Below, one piece after another: positions 10,987 through 21,797 of a DNA stretch of 64,000 nucleotides (position 1 is the stretch's first letter; each line of letters opens with the position of its first letter). Source of the stretch: Dugong dugon (lineage: Eukaryota; Chordata; Mammalia; Sirenia; Dugongidae); the NCBI GenBank assembly GCA_030035585.1, contig CM057462.1, positions 113,827,234 through 113,891,233 on the forward strand, given 5' to 3'. Under the pieces are notes generated by a model, which was not told the DNA's origin, made no database searches, and worked only from the letters and a program-made list of their open reading frames with translations. The position numbers and the translations under genes were made by a program.

Positions 10987-10998
10987 AATTCCACACAT

Positions 10999-11689
10999 AG
11001 TAGGTACTAAATAGCTGTATAATCAGTGAATGCATAAATGAATATTTACATTATGTTTGACCGCAGAATTTGAATACCACAAGATTTCACCTCATTTAAA
11101 TGTGTAAGGATCTAAGCTATAATAATCAAAATCAGTCACAGTACATAACAGTTCAAAGGTTCACTGCCAGCAAGATAGCATCTATCCATGGGTACCATAC
11201 TGGAATCTGGACTCACGAAATTAATGGTAGGACTGATTAAGCAACTAGGAAGTTGCTATTCCGTGCAGTTTCCCCAGGCTGGTGCCAGTATACATTCTGG
11301 GGAGATGCGATAACGGCACGTTTTACATCTTCATGTGTTGAGTCCAATAAATCTTAGTCCTTCCAGAAGCACAGCCCTGCTTTGGCGTAAAATTGCAGCC
11401 ATCGATCTATACAGTTCAGCTTTGACTTAACTTTCTGCCTTCTTCTTTTCATGCAACCTCCACCTATTTAGATGTGGGTCACTGGCTGGCACGAGGCAAA
11501 GGAAACCAAATGTGGGGGATAAGGGGAGCAGTCAATCAGCTAGTATTTTGGCTTTCTGCTTCTAAATAGAAGGTGAAAGAGCGATTTCAGAGCAAATATT
11601 TGTCGTAGCTTACAGCCAGTGGTGAGATCAGAACCAACAGGCTATGGCTGCTAATTTAGTGCTGAACTAAAAACTGCTTTTATAGCAGG
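10999..11689. other. Intergenic, nothing recognised
   Basis: No gene or named repeat. Composition is less AT-rich than the flanks. Confidence 0.4.
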
Positions 11690-11870
11690 AGTGACTAGAC
11701 CATGCCAAGTCGGAGGATTAGAACCGCAGACCAGTGAGTCTGACTCCTTCACTTATTGATGGGGAACCTGAAGTCCAGACCGGGAGACACAACTGAGATT
11801 CAAGCTCAGAGCTCCAGGCTCAGTTCAGGAACCTCCACTCCACTGAACTGCCCTCTGCCTCCCACTCTCT
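11690..11870 (-). mobile_element. MIR-like remnant
   Basis: GGAACCTGAAGTCCAGACCG and a run ending in CAAGCTCAGAGCTCCAGGCT fit a degraded minus-strand MIR. An 89-codon plus frame overlaps (11756-12025) but has no family signature. Confidence 0.4.
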
Positions 11871-12719
11871 GCTGCAGCTCCTCACCACTGAGTGTATTGA
11901 CATTTTGGAGCCCAGCACTTTATAAATCCTTTATGTTTACTGCAGCAAAACAGAAGACACATCTTTCTTCTCCTAGAACATTGGGCACAAAATCTTGCCC
12001 AGATGCCGTGGTTAATTGTGGTTAAAATGTAATGCCACAATGACGAATTGCACTAGATGGGGAGAGAGGGCTGAAGAGTTAATGGGCTTCAAAAAGAGCC
12101 AGGTTTTTGATCCCGCTGAAGAGTGGTTAGCATGGGGGCTTTGCACAGCTCTTAGGATGCATCTTACATAGTGGCATTTCCAAACGCCTGAGTTTTCATT
12201 CTAACTATCCCTTTTAGAAATAGTGGGGAAGAGGTGTTCCTGGGCTTCCTAGCTTGAAATCTTTCAGACAGATATTTAAAGTATTAATTTAAATTTGAAT
12301 GCAAGCAGGTTTCAGGGAGAAAGCTAGCTCTGCACTCCCAGGGATTTTGACCCATCCCACCGGACAAAACATGTGTGTGCATACACAATTCCTTGGAAGC
12401 TTGGAACCATGGAGTGCTGTGATGTATTGTAGGGAATGCCCTGACCAAGTCCCAGCTCAGACATCAGCACTACGACAGTTGTGCCAGATGCAAGCCGGAA
12501 GATGATTTTTATTGATACCAGGCAGTTAACAATCCCAAACTAAATCGCAAATAAAAGGAACTTTATTTTGGAGCTGCCCCACGTTTTCCAGGCTCTCCTT
12601 CCCTCTTTGGAATCCCCTGCCTCTCCTCACTGAAGCACATAGGGCCCACAGGACTCCACCATCTAGTTCAAAGACATCCTACTTTCCACCTAATTCTATC
12701 CCTTCTAGATTTTGTTGAT
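11871..12719. other. Intergenic, possible old L2 traces
   Basis: No gene. About 12550-12640 (CAGGCTCTCCTTCCCTCTTT) has the C/T-rich look of old L2 sequence but cannot be assigned firmly. Confidence 0.35.
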
Positions 12720-12724
12720 GTCCT

Positions 12725-12967
12725 TAGCTGTCATGGAGTCAGGCCCCAACTCATGGCGACCCCATGTACAATGGAATTATACACTGCCCTGTCCTTTGCC
12801 ATTCACATAATAGGGTTTTGATTGGTTGATTTTCAGAAGTAGATTGCCAGGCTTTCTTGCTAGTCTGTCTTAGTTTGGAAGTGCCACTGGAATCTGTTCA
12901 ATATCATAGCAACACACAAGCCTCCACTGACAGACGGGTGGTGTCTGCATATGAGGTACATTAGCTC
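12725..12967 (-). mobile_element. tRNA-Gly-type SINE, head missing
   Basis: The tail (GTCATGGAGTCAGGCCCCAA) and body (TTCAGAAGTAGATTGCCAGG, AATATCATAGCAACACACAA) align with the SINEs at 17465 and 26367. The copy stops before the tRNA-like head, so it is 5'-truncated. Confidence 0.75.
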
Positions 12968-13369
12968 CTCTACTACAAAGTGCACCACAACCCCTTCCTG
13001 CTTCTTTCAGTGCAGATCTTAGGTAAGGTATGATTTGGCTAAAACAATTGACAACAGAGTGCTTCACTGAAGAACGCTATGACCTTGCTCTTCTTACCCC
13101 TAAGAATTTGCATTTTAGAAGATCTGTTGACTTATCCCAAAGGAAACTCTTGGTATTTAGAGAAGATATTTTTCAGCTGAGTCTCTGGACTTCTCCGAGT
13201 ATTCCCCACTCCCTACATGAGCCTTAACTCATAGGATGTATTAAGAGTTGATTTCCGTTCCCAGAATATCTTGGTTCTCTTACTCCACCCAGCTGGTTTC
13301 CCTTAGCTTTTAATGAGTTCTATAAAAAAGAAAAAACTAACAGGGTCATCTTAGTTAGCCCTTTCTTGA
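12968..13369. other. Intergenic, nothing recognised
   Basis: A 65-codon plus frame at 13030-13227 has no family signature. Nothing else was recognised. Confidence 0.4.
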
Positions 13370-13560
13370 TCCGGACTTTGTGCTAAACACAGTCCTATAT
13401 TATTCATTCCTTCTCACAACTCTCTGAGGGAGGTTCTCTTATGAGTCTCATTTTATAAAAGAGAAAACAGGCTTAGAAGAGTTAAGTGACTTTTAGCAGA
13501 GCTCTGAGCCCAATCCAAGTCCTTGGGATTCTAGACCCACACTGATAACTACCGCACCTA
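13370..13560 (-). mobile_element. MIR SINE
   Basis: TTATAAAAGAGAAAACAGGC and GAAGAGTTAAGTGACTTTTA are the reverse MIR core. Confidence 0.65.
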
Positions 13561-13569
13561 TAGGAAAAG

Positions 13570-13770
13570 CATCATTTCCTAATCTGAAAGCCCAAGTTTG
13601 ACTCATACTTCTGCCATTAATAGATGGTGATCACCCCCTTTCTTAACCTTTCTAGAACTCCTTTCTCATCTGTAAAAGAGGAAAATAACAATACTTACCA
13701 TGCCGGGTGAAGATGAGAATTAAACACGAAAGGTAATTTGTAAAATGGTACTAAGTTTGTATGAATATTG
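13570..13770 (+). mobile_element. MIR SINE
   Basis: TTCTTAACCTTTCTAGAACT and CTTTCTCATCTGTAAAAGAG followed by AGATGAGAATTAAACACGAA is the MIR core and 3' side. Confidence 0.7.
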
Positions 13771-14068
13771 CTCACCGACATAAATATAGGGCTTATTCTT
13801 TTTTTTTTTTTTAAATTGCCCTTCCTCAAGGGAATTTTATTTCTGTGAACTTGTGAATTCTACAAAAGATGGACATATAATAGATAAAAGCAAGCTGGGA
13901 CTCTTTTATTCTTCACTGAGGCTCTCAACAAATGTTTGTTGAATGAATGAGCTTTGCTTGGCAAATAAAAGAAGAGAAAGTCAAATGAAGGAAGAATACT
14001 TTGTTAATTCAGAATTGTCACTGGTCTGAAGAAGCACTACTGACTGTTATACATGTTAACCAAGACCT

Positions 14069-14117
14069 ATGCGTCAGAATAGACTCAACGGCAATGGGTT
14101 TGTTTGTTTGTTTTTGG
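14069..14117 (+). mobile_element. AfroSINE 3' fragment
   Basis: Only the tail remains: GCGTCAGAATAGACTCAACG GCAATGGG followed by (TTTG)n. It is 5'-truncated. Confidence 0.8.
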
Positions 14118-15058
14118 TAAATAGTTAAGTAGTAACAAGGTGTGTTCTGACATTGTATTAAAATGAACTGAAATTTAGTGTTAGTTCTCAACTAGTCAAC
14201 AGGGTTGTTTAAAGTTTTACTTGTAGCCCAATTTTGACCTGTTTATAGCACCATTCAGGTTTGCTAACACTACCTTAATCGTATTTGAACTTCTGTACCC
14301 CATTTCCCAATGGTTTGCAAGTCTTTTTGAAGAAACAGCCGTGTCGAGAATGTTTGTTTCGTTCACTTCCTTCCCCTACCCCCACCTCCATTTTCTATTT
14401 TGGGATTTCGCCCTCCCCTTTTGTACCTGGCATGTTTCCCAAGAAGTGCTTCAGTCGCAAAGAAGGAAATTACTGACGGTGCATAATTTAAATGAGAGAG
14501 ATGCGCCATGCCACATTTTCATTAAAATGACGGAAAAATCCAAGCTGTGTGGAGTTTAAGGGAGATCAGAATAGAGTCCAAAGTGCTATCATTACATTTT
14601 GTAGTGTTTTTTTAGCTCAATAAAGCAGCTGTCCTATATTTGCAAAATAGCTTGGAAATTGTTGGTCACGGAAAAGGAAAGATGCACACTGGGTTTTTCC
14701 TTTCTTCATTTCAGTTTAGAGTTCTCTACTAGTTACAGGAATTAGAAGAAAATCTAAGTGTACAATTCCTATAATCTCTATTAGCATCTAAATCTGAAAC
14801 CAAGAAATGTGGAAAGGGCATCTAAAAGTGGACTGGGACAGAGCCTTGCTGACATAGTAATAGATTCTGACCCACAGATCAAATTTTCCACTGGCTGATA
14901 AGCTTAATAAAACCATGACATTTGTTTATAATAACATTCCAGTAAGCAAAAATTTTCTGCAAATATACATATAGCAACCAAATAAAGACGTGATTCTGGG
15001 TAAAATAAAGTAAAAAAAACTGAAGCAAATGTGGAGAATAAGGAATACCAAAAGCCGA
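14118..15058. other. Intergenic, nothing recognised
   Basis: AT-rich DNA with no gene or named repeat. Frames of 63-99 codons overlap but show no domain. Confidence 0.4.
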
Positions 15059-15197
15059 AAAATCCAAACCTGTTGCCATCAAGTCTATTCCAAATGATAG
15101 CGACCCTACAGGACGGAATAGAACTGCCCCATAGGGTTTCCAAGGAGCGGCTGATGGATTCGAACTGTTGGTTAGCAACCGAGCTCTTAATCACTGG
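15059..15197 (-). mobile_element. AfroSINE-type SINE, head missing
   Basis: AACCTGTTGCCATCAAGTCT through CCGAGCTCTTAATCACTG. It lacks the last part of the head. Confidence 0.9.
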
Positions 15198-15227
15198 TAC
15201 TAGTTTTCTCAGTAATTATAGGATTTT

Positions 15228-15440
15228 ACTACTCTGGGTGGTACACACAGCTAAGCACTCAACTGCTAACCAAGAGGTTGGCAGTTCAAACCTACCCAAA
15301 AGCACCTCGAAAGAAAGGCCTGGAGATCTGCTTCTGAAAGGCCACAGCTTTGAAAACCCCAAGGAGCAGTTCTACTCTGCAACACATGGGGTCGCCATGA
15401 GTCAGAATTGACTGGATGGCAACTGATTTGGTTTTGGTTT
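15228..15440 (+). mobile_element. AfroSINE-type SINE, long form
   Basis: CTCTGGGTGGTACACACAGC head, GGCCTGGAGATCTGCTTCTG body and ATGAGTCAGAATTGACTGGA tail. It faces the minus-strand copy 30 bases upstream. Confidence 0.93.
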
Positions 15441-15507
15441 TTTGAGCTCAATAATCCTTCAAAACTGGAGGTTCATTACATTTTGGCAGCAGTTTGAATA
15501 AAAGAGT

Positions 15508-15664
15508 GGAGCCCTGGTGGTGAAGTGGTTAAGAGTTTGGCTGCTAACCAAAAGGTCAGTAGTTCTAATCCACCAGCTGCTCCTTGGAAACCCTATAGGG
15601 CAGCTCTACTCTGTCCTATAAGGTCGCTATGAGTCAGAATCAGCTCGACAGCAAAGGGTTTTGA
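15508..15664 (+). mobile_element. AfroSINE-type SINE, short form
   Basis: GGAGCCCTGGTGGTGAAGTG to GAATCAGCTCGACAGCAAAG. The target sequence TTTGAATAAAA lies on both sides (15493-15503 and about 15660-15670), showing a discrete insertion. Confidence 0.95.
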
Positions 15665-15670
15665 ATAAAA

Positions 15671-16946
15671 AACGCTCCTGTCAGTAACCGGGAGATTTTC
15701 GTCTCAGCAGTTAATACCCTTTTTTGTACAAGACCAAAGCCCACTTTGTTATACTAGCTTAGGAACTAGGTTCAAGAGACAGAGATATCAAATAATAAAA
15801 ATAATCTTTACTATTCGGGGATCCAACAGAAAATCAATGGACAAGAATGTTTAGTAATCTCAGAGAAAACAAATGTAAAAGCTAACATTGATATTTTCAC
15901 TCATTCTGCAAATAAACCACATGTCTGTGGTCTCCTAACTGAAAATATATAACCGTCTCTGAACACAATCGCCTTATAAACGCAAGTCCATCTTCAAATT
16001 TGTTAAAAAGTGGGATTTTCGCCTTAACATACACATAGAACTTCCATTCCACCAGATCACCCTGTATATACTATGCTGTTTTTTTATTATTTAATGCTAT
16101 ATTTAATTATGCAAATAGTGTATGAGCATGCTTCTGTAAAAAGAGTAAACAACACAGAAGAATCCTGAATAAAAATAAAGGACCATTTGTGCTTCCATTT
16201 CGAACCTAACCAATGTCAGCAGTTACTTGCTGATGGATGCTTCCAGCCCTTTTATTTTTTAGACATTTGTATACATACAAGCCATATTATTTCAGTGTTT
16301 TCTTTCATAAGTGGCATCATAGTAGCAACTTCCTTTTCTTTTTTAAAATTTCAACTTCTTATTGTTAATGTGTCGCAGATCCAGAAAACTATAAGACACA
16401 CATTGCAACTGAATGAATTTGAAGCCAGCAGCCACCTACAAGTGCTCCAGGTATGCCCTTCTAATCACAACCCTCTCCTCCTCCCCAGACTAAGGGAGTG
16501 AGTTATTACTCCAGTGGACATCTTTATTATTATTTTTTTGGTGAAAATATGCTATCATAATTTATTAATAAATAAGAATTAATTTCTAAAATGTTTAAAT
16601 TACTTTTGAAATTCACAAAATTTAGAAAAATACCAAAAGAATTCCCAGAAAAAGAGGAGGAAGAGATTAATAAAGAAAAAAGTGAACATTAATTTTTTAG
16701 GAAATATAAAAATGTTAGAGCTTTTTAAATATCCAATAACTTATATTTTCAGCTAATGTCATTAGGGAAAAAATAAGGAAAGTTAAGTTTAAATTGAGGA
16801 ATTGTAAAGGAGAATTAGTTGTAGAGAAGTAAACTAAGGAAAACCTACGGGAACAATTTCCTGAAGTCCATGAATATAAATTAGAAAACCTGAATGAAAT
16901 GTTTATTTTTCAAGGAAAATATAGTTTAACAAAACTGGCTTCATAG
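15671..16946. other. AT-rich intergenic, nothing recognised
   Basis: Long AT-rich stretch. The 104-codon plus frame at 16187-16501 has hydrophobic, low-complexity character and no family match that I can see. Confidence 0.45.
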
Positions 16947-17060
16947 GAGTCCCCAGGTGGTGCAAGTGGTTTGCGATTGGTTACTAACTGAAATGTTGGT
17001 GCTTTGAACCCACTCAGAGGCACCTCAGAAGAAAGGCCTGGTGATCTGCTTCCAAAAGGT
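16947..17060 (+). mobile_element. AfroSINE long form, 3' end missing
   Basis: GGAGTCCCCAGGTGGTGCAA head and AAAGGCCTGGTGATCTGCTT body are present, then the match stops at AAAAGGTCA. Losing the 3' end is unusual for a retroposon and suggests a later deletion. Confidence 0.88.
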
Positions 17061-17199
17061 CAAGTGAACATCTTTAAATACTATAATTTAATTTTTCTAT
17101 TTTTGAATTTTTTTCTCTCTTTAAATCATAGTTCCCCTTCTACCTCATTTCTCTTTCTCTCTTTTTTTTTAATTATTGCGATTTGTTGAATATACTAGA

Positions 17200-17980
17200 T
17201 CATTTGTTTATTTGTCCTGTACAGATCCTGGGTTCTGTTGATTGCATTTCCTTGTTGTTATCCAACATATTCCTCTGCCCTCTGTAATTCCTATACATTG
17301 GTAATTGATCTAGGGGTTTATTCAGATTCAATGTCAACTATACACCTTTTTTTTGGTCAAAATACTTCATAGCTAGTGGAGCATTCTTCATTAAGATGTC
17401 TCTCTTGCAACTTATTTTTGACTTAACACTATGTCTTGGAGATTCTTCCGTCCTCAGTACATGTGGTGTTGTTAGCTGGCATCGAGTTGGCCCCTGACTT
17501 ATGGCAACCCCATACACAACAGAACAAAACACTGTCCTGGTCCTGTGCCATCCCGTCATCGGCTGCAGAACCCAAAGAATGTTCACTGGCTGAATTTCAG
17601 AAATACATCACTAGGCCTTTCTTCCTGGTGTATCTTAGTCTGGAGGCTCTGCTGAAACCTGTTCAACATCACAGCAACACACAGGCCTCCACTAATGGAC
17701 ATGTGGTGGCTGCTCGTGATGTGCATTGGCCGGGAATCAAACTAGGTCTCCTGCATGGAAGGAGAGAAGTCTACTACTGAACCACCAACGCCTCATTCAG
17801 TACCTGTAAGTGTACCTTAGTTCGTTATTCCATACAAGAATATACCATAATTTTCATTAGCTTTCCCATCTTAAGGGACCTTTAAGTTATTTTCACTTTC
17901 ATGACTATTGCTACATTGAACATCCTAGTATATAGATTTTGGGCACATAAATGAGAGTTTGTAGGATGGTGATGTCTTTA
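17200..17980 (-). mobile_element. Old L1 (L1M-type) remnant, split by SINE
   Basis: TATGTCTTGGAGATTCTTCC before the SINE, and TTCCATACAAGAATATACCA with TTGCTACATTGAACATCCTA after it, follow the order of a mammal-wide old L1 read in reverse. The left limit is uncertain. Confidence 0.5.
17465..17796 (-). mobile_element. tRNA-Gly-headed SINE, full length
   Basis: Minus-strand copy running from the RTE-like tail (TTAGCTGGCATCGAGTTGGC) to the tRNA-like head (CTGAACCACCAACGCCTC). The body, AGGCCTTTCTTCCTGGTGTA and CAACATCACAGCAACACACA, is shared with the copies at 12725 and 26367. The 11-bp target duplication is TCAGTACATGT (17454-17464) and TCAGTACCTGT (17797-17807), one mismatch, interrupting an old L1. 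A 114-codon plus frame here is antisense to the SINE and not a gene. Confidence 0.9.
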
Positions 17981-18271
17981 GTCTTTTTTTCTCGTGTGTA
18001 CACTGTCAAGAGACCTTGAAAAGGGGAGAATTTCATTCACAGAAGTAATAGAAGGTCATTTGTTCAGTGCCAAGTATTTAGGCCCCTTCCCAGCACTGGA
18101 AAGGGATCTAAGGCATATCACTGGTCTCCAAAATGGGGTACCTGCCTACCAGGGAGTACTCCAAAACATCCATTGGAGTATAGAAAAGAACATCAGGATT
18201 TCTATTTCTATTTATTATGTTCTATGTGTATCTTTTATAATGTACAGGAGTATGAACAATTTATAAGTAAA

Positions 18272-18469
18272 TGTTGTTGTTATTAGTTGCCATTGAGTCG
18301 ATCCTGACTCATGGCAACCCCACGTGTGCAGAGTAGAACTGCTCTATAAGGTTTTCAAGGCCGTGACCTTTCTGGAAGCTTATCACCAGGCATGTCTTCT
18401 GAGCACCTCTGGGTGGGTTGAAACCATCAGCCATTCAGCTAGTAGTCACTTAACTGTGCGCACTACCCA
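18272..18469 (-). mobile_element. AfroSINE long form, host of nested copy
   Basis: TTAGTTGCCATTGAGTCGAT tail, CACCTCTGGGTGGGTTGAAA B-box side. Its head is broken after AACTGTGCGCACTACC and appears to resume at 18655 (CTGTGTACCACCAGGGGCT), beyond the next SINE. Confidence 0.88.
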
Positions 18470-18652
18470 CTGCCGTTGCCACTATGTAGCGACCCCGTAG
18501 GACAGAATAGAACTGTTCCGTACAGTTTCCAAGGCTATGATCTTGACGGAAGCAGGCTGACACATCTTTCTCCCGTGGAGAGGCTGGTACGTTTGAACTG
18601 CCAACCTTTCAGTTAGCAGCTGAGAGCTTAACCACTGTGCCGCCGGGGCTCC
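18470..18652 (-). mobile_element. AfroSINE-type SINE nested in preceding SINE
   Basis: CTGCCGTTGCCACTATGTAG to CTGTGCCGCCGGGGCTCC, the form with extra internal segment. It splits the 5' head of the older long-form copy in the same orientation. Confidence 0.88.
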
Positions 18653-18829
18653 CTGTGTACCACCAGGGGCTTATAAATAAATAAACATATCTTAAGGGTG
18701 TGTTCTCTCAAAATTTTTCATTGCAAAGGGGTGTTCAGTGTAAAAAGCTTGGACACTGCTGCTGTATATTTCTAATATATAGAGCTAAGTTCTTGCAAGG
18801 CTGATTGCCTACTGAGTATCTCCACCTAA

Positions 18830-19290
18830 ATGATTTGTCATCACCTCAAATTCAACCTACAAAAAAATGCAGTCATCGCTTTTGCTCTCAAGGTCCGGCT
18901 TCTCCTCTGATTTCTGTGTTTCTATAAATGGTATCAGCAACGTTCTCCCAGTCACCCAGCCTCAAAACCTTGAGTCATCTTTTGTTTGCTCCACCTTCCA
19001 TGTCAGTCTCTGCAATATCTTTTACGTGTCTGTGTTTCCTCCTTTCCTTCTCCGCTGCCACTACCCTTTCTAGGCCAATTTAATGACTGTTGCAATAAAA
19101 TTCTAACTGGTATCCACTCATTCTCTCTTTTTAAGATAATATACAACCTAAATGATGAAACTTTCTAAAGCACACTTCTGATCACACCCAAGCCTGCATA
19201 TAAGTATAAGCTACCTAGTGAAATAAGTCATAACTACTCCTAAGCACAGTATTCAAAAGCCCTCAAGACTTTTATTAACCACTACATTAA
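18830..19290 (+). mobile_element. L2 LINE remnant
   Basis: CACCCAGCCTCAAAACCTTG, CTGTTGCAATAAAATTCTAA and CACACTTCTGATCACACCCA occur in L2 3'-region order. Short frames here are not genes. Confidence 0.55.
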
Positions 19291-19369
19291 TGAATAGGAC
19301 TTGGCTGAAAGCTCTTCTTCTCCATCTTCCTCCCCCTCCTCCCCCTTTTCTTTGTTAATATTTATTCAA

Positions 19370-19685
19370 TTGAGTCCTACCTTGTACCTGACACTGGGCT
19401 AGGCATATTACAGGTGTTATCTCATTTAATCCTCACCATACCCTGGGAGATAGATGGCTGAATTTCACAGTCGTGAGGGGGGCTCTGGAGCCAGAATGCC
19501 TGGATTCCAAGTCTAGTCTTCTCAGCTATAACATGTGATTTGCTGGACAGATTGTAAGCCTCTCTTGCCTCAGTCTCTTCACCTGCAAAATTATGGTAAT
19601 GAATGTACCTACTTCGTAGTGTTGTTTTGATGGCATGAGTACGTTAATACCTTTAAAGCACTGAGAACTATGCTTGGCGCAGAGT
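19370..19685 (+). mobile_element. MIR SINE, split (left part)
   Basis: GGAGCCAGAATGCCTGGATT, CCTCAGTCTCTTCACCTGCA and GGTAATGAATGTACCTACTT give the MIR in plus orientation; the 3' end continues after the next SINE as CACAGTGCTCAATAAATG at about 19893-19910. Confidence 0.75.
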
Positions 19686-19687
19686 AA

Positions 19688-19888
19688 GACCAGTTGCCAA
19701 GTCAGTTCCAACTCATGAAGACCCTATGTGTGTCCAAGCAGAACTGTACTCCAAAGGATTTTTAATGGCCGATTTTTCAGAAGTAGATTGCTAGACCTTT
19801 CTTCCAAGGCACCTCTGGTTGGACTTGAGCCTCCAAGCTTTCAGTTAGAATCTGAGCATGTTAATTGTTTGCACCACCCAGGGACTCC
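19688..19888 (-). mobile_element. AfroSINE long form inside MIR
   Basis: ACCAGTTGCCAAGTCAGTTC to TTGCACCACCCAGGGACTCC. It interrupts a MIR between TTGGCGCAGAG (19674-19684) and TTGGCACAGTG (from 19889), which serve as its target duplication. Confidence 0.9.
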
Positions 19889-19939
19889 TTGGCACAGTGC
19901 TCAATAAATGTGACTGTGCTCATTTCTTATTTTTATCAT

Positions 19940-20095
19940 TACTATTAATATCCCCATTTCCCTGAAGAGGAAACTGAGGCTCACAGAGGTTAAGTCAATT
20001 GGCCCTGTTCACATAGCTAGCAAGTGTGAGAACTGGAACTCCAACCAACATTAGTCTGACTCCAAAGCCCACGTTCTTAACATAGTGCTTTACTG
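19940..20095 (-). mobile_element. MIR SINE
   Basis: GAAGAGGAAACTGAGGCTCA, CAGAGGTTAAGTCAATTGGC and ACATAGCTAGCAAGTGTGAG form a clear reverse MIR. Confidence 0.8.
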
Positions 20096-20259
20096 CCTTA
20101 GGTTTCCAGGCCCATCTCTCATATCGCCTACACATAATACTCAAAGCCCCAGTTAAGTCAGGTGACTTGGAATTCTTCAGGCTGCTTCATATTTTTTTCT
20201 TTTCTTCTCTTTCTTTTTTGTTTTGCCTTTCCTCTTGATATGTTTCAGCTTTAAATACA

Positions 20260-20460
20260 TTTCATTCCTCTCTTCTTCCTCAGGTGATTTCAGCCTCTTG
20301 AAATTCTACCTATTCCTGTGTAACAGCCACCTTCTTTGTAAGACCTTCCTTGACCCTCTTCTTCCCATTTCCAGCAAACAAGCAACTGTGATCTCTCTCT
20401 TGCCTGAATGGACATATATTTTATGGTTCTTATCATAGTTGTGAATTTTCTTGTAGATAT
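20260..20460 (+). mobile_element. L2 LINE 3' fragment
   Basis: GTAAGACCTTCCTTGACCCT and TATTTTATGGTTCTTATCAT match the L2 3' region. Confidence 0.55.
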
Positions 20461-20865
20461 TTGTCCACCTACAGTACAAACCAGGACATAAGGTTGGAAA
20501 GTCCACTAAAGATCGTCTTGCCTAATGACTGTTTTCAGAGCCCCAGATTCAATGAGGCGGTTCAGGACTGCCAGAGGGGCTTGGACAGACTGAGTGAGTG
20601 GACCTCTGCATCCTCCTTACATACCTCCACCCCGTCACACAGAGTATCTCTTTTCTATGTGTTTCAAATGTTGGGGTAAGTGTCTAAACACAATCTCATA
20701 ATAAGTTATTGCCTCTCTCTCCCACTAGATCGCCAACACTTTGTGGGAGGAGAGTATCTTATGAATAGTATGTCTCCAGCAGATACTAGCTCAGGCCTTG
20801 ACCGAGTAGCTGCTTCTTTGAGGCAGGTCCATAGAGGAAAGTGCCTTCTATGAACCATACTCTGT
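20461..20865. other. Intergenic, nothing recognised
   Basis: No gene. A short 72-codon frame at 20461-20679 has no family signature. Confidence 0.4.
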
Positions 20866-20869
20866 GCTC

Positions 20870-21050
20870 AGCATTTTAACATATCCTGTCTCAAGTATTT
20901 AACTTCTCAGCAACCCTGTGAGGTAAATATCATCTCCGTTTTAAAGATGCGAAAATAAAGGCCTACCTCACCGAAGGTAAGAAATCTGCCGTAATTCACA
21001 CAACCAGTGAGTGAGAGAAGCAGAATTCACATCTAGATCTGTCTAGCTGA
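20870..21050 (-). mobile_element. MIR SINE
   Basis: CTCAGCAACCCTGTGAGGTA and ATTCACACAACCAGTGAGTG are MIR landmarks in reverse. Confidence 0.7.
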
Positions 21051-21054
21051 GACT

Positions 21055-21195
21055 TTAACACGAGGTGGACCAAGATTCAAATCCCTGTCTACCTCTAACT
21101 ATAGTTTTGTGGTCTTGGCAAGAGACTTAATCTTCCCTAATCTCATCTTTATAATGTGTGTAGTCATACCTTTAAACACTGTTCCTAGAATTAAA
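21055..21195 (+). mobile_element. MIR SINE
   Basis: GGCAAGAGACTTAATCTTCC and CTAATCTCATCTTTATAATG follow the MIR core in plus orientation. Confidence 0.5.
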
Positions 21196-21600
21196 TACTG
21201 TGCCCCAGATATCTGGCTTCCAACCAAAGTTGGCTAATGTTATTTTCACTATACTATCTAGAACATGTCCCTCAGAACGCTCTACGTGGCTTAACCTCCG
21301 AATCCCCTTCAGCAATAGGTACTAACACGCAGCATTCCGAACATTTTCCATGTACCCTACATGGTTTTAAAATGTTCAGAGAGACTTTTCTGTCAAGAAG
21401 AAACAAGTCAGGGCTCCAACATGAACCTGTGATATAGCACCACATGTTATATGAGATGTGGTGAATCTGTTCTGCTAAAAGAATTCCCTCATGATTAAAA
21501 TATCCTAAGCAAAGTAGCACTTTTGTTCCCTTCCTACTGATCCCCTAGGCACCCAGAGCTCACTCCTGGTAGCCAGAAAAATCAGAGTCATTTGGGAGAG
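21196..21600. other. Intergenic, nothing recognised
   Basis: No gene or named repeat was recognised. Confidence 0.4.
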
Positions 21601-21797
21601 CGATGTGAGTGAGAGTGACTGTGTATGAGAGTGTTTATGTGTGTGTGAGTGTATATGTATGTATGTGTATTTGTGTGTGTGAGTGAATGTGTGTGTGAGT
21701 GTGCGTGAATGTGTGTGAGTGTGCGTGAATGTGTGTGAGTGTGTATGTGTGTGTTGGTGTCTGTGTGTATGTGAATATGTGTGTGTATGTATGTGTG
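21601..21797. repeat. G/T-rich minisatellite with 20-base unit
   Basis: An irregular (TG)n tract carries a clean 20-base unit, GTGTGTGAGTGTGCGTGAAT, at 21691-21710 and 21711-21730, with a variant following. The His/Thr-rich minus frame across it is an artefact of the repeat. Confidence 0.9.

Noticed and set aside
17436..17780. 114-codon plus-strand frame
   Set aside because: It is antisense to the tRNA-Gly SINE; related frames appear wherever this SINE is well preserved.
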